From contig MFXA01000027.1 in assembly GCA_001787455.1 (NCBI GenBank), forward strand, positions 5,394 through 12,724: 7,331 nt of DNA, given 5' to 3'. The notes under the pieces were generated by a model. That model did no database searches and was not told the DNA's origin. It saw only the letters and a program-made list of their open reading frames with translations. This document shows, in pieces, positions 5,627-7,331 of this stretch. Both the position numbers and the translations under genes were made by a program. Origin of the DNA: Candidatus Peregrinibacteria bacterium RIFCSPLOWO2_01_FULL_39_12. GTDB lineage: Bacteria; Patescibacteriota; Gracilibacteria; UBA1369; LOWO2-01-FULL-3. Position 1 is the stretch's first letter, and each line of letters starts with the position of its first letter.

Positions 5627-6379
5627 TTATTTTGGCATTTCATCCTCCAATGGAATCGGTTTGCCACCATTTGGAATGAACATAAAAGGAGAGTCAATTT
5701 TCGTATTTATGGAGCTATGGTTTCTTATATCTACAGTGTTTTGAGATGTCTGTATTTGTTCAGTTGGATTTACCTGCGTATTTGCGCCGGTCGGCAATAA
5801 CGTCGATTGATGCCGTTCCGTTAAAATATACTGGCGCGCTTCCTTTTGACGCGCGATACAGCGATAATGAAATTTTACATTTGGGACGAAGCAATAAATT
5901 TTCACACCAGCCGATGCGGTAAGATAAATCTTAATATCTCCGTATCCAAACAGCTCCGGCAAAACTCCTTCTCCAATCCTTTCAATATTTTGTATTTGCC
6001 CCATATCCACAGAATCCATGTTATCTTTAAAAAATAAACTTTTCTGATGATCCACGAATCTCATGTCCGTAATGATTGCCACATCCACAAAGTAATTTAA
6101 AATTTTAATAAAAAATCGGTGCATGAAAAATGTTCCAATTAAAAATGCCGTTAGAAACAGCATTTTTAGTTCTCTATTCCCTCTCAACACATTCTGTATA
6201 ATTTCGATATTTAGCAGGGCGTAGATCGCAATCAAAGCAAATATAATAAAATAAATATATTCCCTGAAAAGGTGAATCCAGTGATGGCGCATAAAGCAGA
6301 TATAGTTCTCGTTAATTTGCTGTCCTTTGAAGTATCTGTCTTTATTGTTAACCGGTATTGTTGGTAGCTCTTCGTTCAT
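5627..6379 (-). CDS. Membrane protein with bacterial PH domain (bPH2/YdbS-like)
   Basis: From the ATG at 6379 the protein has 250 residues. A cytoplasmic N-terminus (1-38) is followed by two membrane helices (about 40-57 and 72-90). The segment 97-185 reads like the PH-like (DUF304, YdbS) domain: YFVDVAIITDMRFVDHQKS (97-114), then DMGQIQNIERIGEGVLPELFGYGDI (125-149), where 'IQNI...G...FGYGDI' is the most typical part. The tail (190-250) is polar, rich in Gln, Asn and Thr, and probably disordered. The domain is thought to bind lipids or proteins at the inner face of the membrane; no partner is known here. An in-frame ATG at 6397 would add six residues, but the 6379 start overlaps the upstream stop as ATGA, the usual sign of translational coupling. 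The small two-span protein upstream may be its partner. Confidence 0.82.
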   Translation of the reverse strand: MNEELPTIPVNNKDRYFKGQQINENYICFMRHHWIHLFREYIYFIIFALIAIYALLNIEIIQNVLRGNRELKMLFLTAFLIGTFFMHRFFIKILNYFVDVAIITDMRFVDHQKSLFFKDNMDSVDMGQIQNIERIGEGVLPELFGYGDIKIYLTASAGVKIYCFVPNVKFHYRCIARQKEARQYILTERHQSTLLPTGANTQVNPTEQIQTSQNTVDIRNHSSINTKIDSPFMFIPNGGKPIPLEDEMPK

Positions 6380-6600
6380 AATGTTAAGATAAACCAAATA
6401 GTAATAATGGCGTGAAAACTGACCAATATCGAATAAATAATCGCGATATGTTCTTTTGTAAAAACGCGGAACAACCTTGTATATTGCGATTCCGGTAAAT
6501 GGTATTTTTTATTGTATACGATAACCCTGTTCCATGTGATCAGACACATGGCTATCGAGCCCAAAACCGCCAAAACCAGTAAGACATTAAAGGTAGACAT
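6376..6600 (-). CDS. Small two-span membrane protein, unknown family
   Basis: A 74-residue protein with two hydrophobic helices (about 5-23 and 51-72) separated by a basic, polar loop (24-50) containing several Lys and Arg, which should face the cytoplasm by the positive-inside rule. I do not recognise a family. It is the best-initiated gene in the window, with AAAGGGA just before the ATG, and its TGA stop overlaps the next start (ATGA), so it is co-translated with the PH-domain membrane protein. A joint membrane complex is a reasonable inference. Confidence 0.75.
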   Translation of the reverse strand: MSTFNVLLVLAVLGSIAMCLITWNRVIVYNKKYHLPESQYTRLFRVFTKEHIAIIYSILVSFHAIITIWFILTL

Positions 6601-6603
6601 AAT

Positions 6604-6610
6604 TCCCTTT
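6604..6610 (-). promoter_or_regulatory. Shine-Dalgarno site AAAGGGA of the two-span protein gene
   Basis: AAAGGGA on the minus strand lies three bases before the ATG at 6600. It is the only clear ribosome binding site before an assigned start in this window, and it supports that start. Confidence 0.65.
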
Positions 6611-6645
6611 GTTAAGTCTTAATTAAGCCCTTTTTTAAGCCCCAA

Positions 6646-6654
6646 AACATAGCA
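6646..6654 (-). promoter_or_regulatory. Possible extended -10 element upstream of the 74-residue gene
   Basis: TGC followed by TATGTT on the minus strand (6654-6646) matches an extended -10 with four of six hexamer bases. No good -35 is seen 16-18 bases upstream. It would give a leader of about 39 bases carrying the AAAGGGA site. Confidence 0.3.
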
Positions 6655-6664
6655 TCTCCGTCAT

Positions 6665-6737
6665 GAGAAGCTACTAAAAATTCTTTAAAAAAATTGGAAT
6701 GGAAGAGGTGCTTAAAGAATTCTCGTTTAGCAGCCTC
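6665..6737. repeat. Imperfect inverted repeat in the 202-base gap
   Basis: AATTCTTTAA (6679-6688) pairs perfectly with TTAAAGAATT (6712-6721) around a 23-base loop. Outside it, GAG..GCT.CTAAA (6665-6678) and TTTAGCAGCCTC (6726-6737) extend the symmetry with mismatches and a four-base interruption. A smaller overlapping hairpin sits at 6651-6672. It could be a weak terminator of the upstream genes, a leader structure or a remnant of an element. Confidence 0.45.
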
Positions 6738-6802
6738 CCGTAACGCTTTTCAATGTACTCCCGGTGGTATGGAATGTCAATAAAGTGTTCGGTTTGGAAG
6801 AT

Positions 6803-7075
6803 TTATCTATTCTGGCTTTTTAAAACTTCCGTTTCTTCTTTAACTTTTTTAATCATTCCCTGATACTGGCTTGAAGAGCTGAATCCGAAAATAGCGCTTA
6901 CTCCTATGCCAACTACCAGTATAACAACCGCCACGGCTATGATAAGCCCTTTATTCGCAGAAAGGAAAGACGGTTTGTCTACAGGAGTATTATCAGGATG
7001 AATTGTTATGCTTCCTTGAGGCTGTGTGTTTGATTGTGATTGCATGTTTTGTTGTGGCTGTGGCGTATTATCCAT
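6803..7075 (-). CDS. Small single-span membrane protein, unknown family
   Basis: A 90-residue protein. The N-terminal 40 residues are rich in Gln, Pro, Asn and Thr and probably disordered. One membrane helix spans about 43-65 (GLIIAVAVV...AIFGF). A charged segment at 71-90 (KKVKEETEVLK) could form a short helix. There is no signal peptidase or lipobox motif and no recognised domain. It begins four bases after the stop of the surface protein gene upstream, so the two very likely share a transcript. No Shine-Dalgarno site precedes the ATG, which suggests coupled translation. Confidence 0.72.
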   Translation of the reverse strand: MDNTPQPQQNMQSQSNTQPQGSITIHPDNTPVDKPSFLSANKGLIIAVAVVILVVGIGVSAIFGFSSSSQYQGMIKKVKEETEVLKSQNR

Positions 7076-7079
7076 AAAA

Positions 7080-7331
7080 TTATTTTTTAAATTTATTGAT
7101 TACAATTAAACTTGCCAATGGCAAAAGCGCGTAAATTAAAACTCCGGGACCGGTGTTGGCCACTTCTCCGGTATTCGTATTATTTAAAGCCATCGTAGCA
7201 TTAACTTGAGTATTGCCAGCATCAGATTTATCGTTTCCATCTGCTTTTGGTGCTTCATCATCATCGTCATCATTTATTACATTGCTTATAAATACTTCTA
7301 TCTCTCCATCCTCGGTATCTTCCGTGTCACT
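7080..7331 (-). CDS. Acidic surface protein, C-terminal end with membrane anchor (partial)
   Basis: The minus strand is open from the window edge to a TAA at 7082-7080, giving the last 83 residues of a longer protein. The visible part starts with an acidic stretch (SDTEDTEDGEIE), holds five consecutive Asp residues, then a low-complexity Asn/Thr/Asp linker. It ends with ANTGPG, a 15-residue hydrophobic helix and a NKFKK tail. Motif plus helix plus basic tail is the layout of C-terminal cell-surface sorting signals (LPXTG and relatives); proteins ending in a TGP-type motif are familiar in Patescibacteria. It is probably exported and anchored facing outside. The N-terminal domains lie beyond the window, so the function is unknown. 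Confidence 0.75.
   Translation of the reverse strand, partial: SDTEDTEDGEIEVFISNVINDDDDDEAPKADGNDKSDAGNTQVNATMALNNTNTGEVANTGPGVLIYALLPLASLIVINKFKK

Noticed and set aside
6380..6397. Upstream ATG (6397) for the PH-domain gene
   Set aside because: It adds only six residues and a 22-base overlap; the 6379 ATG gives the standard ATGA coupling.
6679..6721. Inverted repeat as a strong terminator of the 90-residue gene
   Set aside because: The stem is AT-rich, the loop is 23 bases and only a short T-run follows, so I kept it as an unexplained repeat.
1..7331. CRISPR array, tRNA, rRNA, transposase or defence system
   Set aside because: No spaced direct repeats, cloverleaf, rRNA-like sequence or transposase motif was seen by eye on either strand.

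Overview
The window looks like chromosomal DNA of a Candidate Phyla Radiation bacterium (Patescibacteria, most likely the Parcubacteria side). The strongest sign is the 578-residue cysteine-rich protein at 3851-5587, a protein type I recognise from memory as widespread in such genomes and of unknown function. Supporting signs are AT-rich DNA, many small membrane proteins of no clear family, a surface protein ending in an NTGPG + membrane helix + lysine tail, few Shine-Dalgarno sites, and short GC-rich palindromes, some of them inside coding sequence. TGA is used as a stop (3851 and 6376 genes), so the recoded code of Gracilibacteria is unlikely.

Left part (1-2434): the N-terminal end of a lipoprotein that begins like a cyclophilin-type prolyl isomerase runs leftwards off the window. 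It is divergent from a complete Na+/Ca2+ exchanger-family antiporter (298-1251). A single-RRM glycine-tailed RNA-binding protein (1433-1756) follows, with a structured leader. It is convergent with a DedA/VTT-family membrane protein (1796-2434, minus). The terminator of the RRM gene is built from the last codons of the DedA gene.

Middle (2435-3844): a 114-base divergent promoter region with a repeated TTCCCTT(T)AACAA box serves the DedA gene and a 431-residue predicted lipoprotein. I read that lipoprotein as a remote member of the ChaN/EreA/TraB/Tiki superfamily.

Right part (3851-7331), all minus strand. In transcription order: the C-terminal end of an acidic surface protein with a C-terminal membrane anchor, a 90-residue single-span protein 4 bases later, a 202-base gap holding an inverted repeat and a probable promoter, a 74-residue two-span protein coupled by an ATGA overlap to a bacterial PH-domain membrane protein, and the cysteine-rich protein with its own probable leaderless promoter. 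The right half therefore looks like a cell-envelope cluster.

The most interesting signal is in the 3' half of the cysteine-rich gene. Two GC-rich patches carry three perfect short palindromes and a direct repeat. All are read through in frame and fall where the conserved part of the protein appears to be interrupted. They look like small palindromic elements inserted into a coding gene, comparable in style to the Rickettsia palindromic elements. No tRNA, rRNA, CRISPR array, transposase or origin was seen, and no gene-free stretch exceeds 300 bases.
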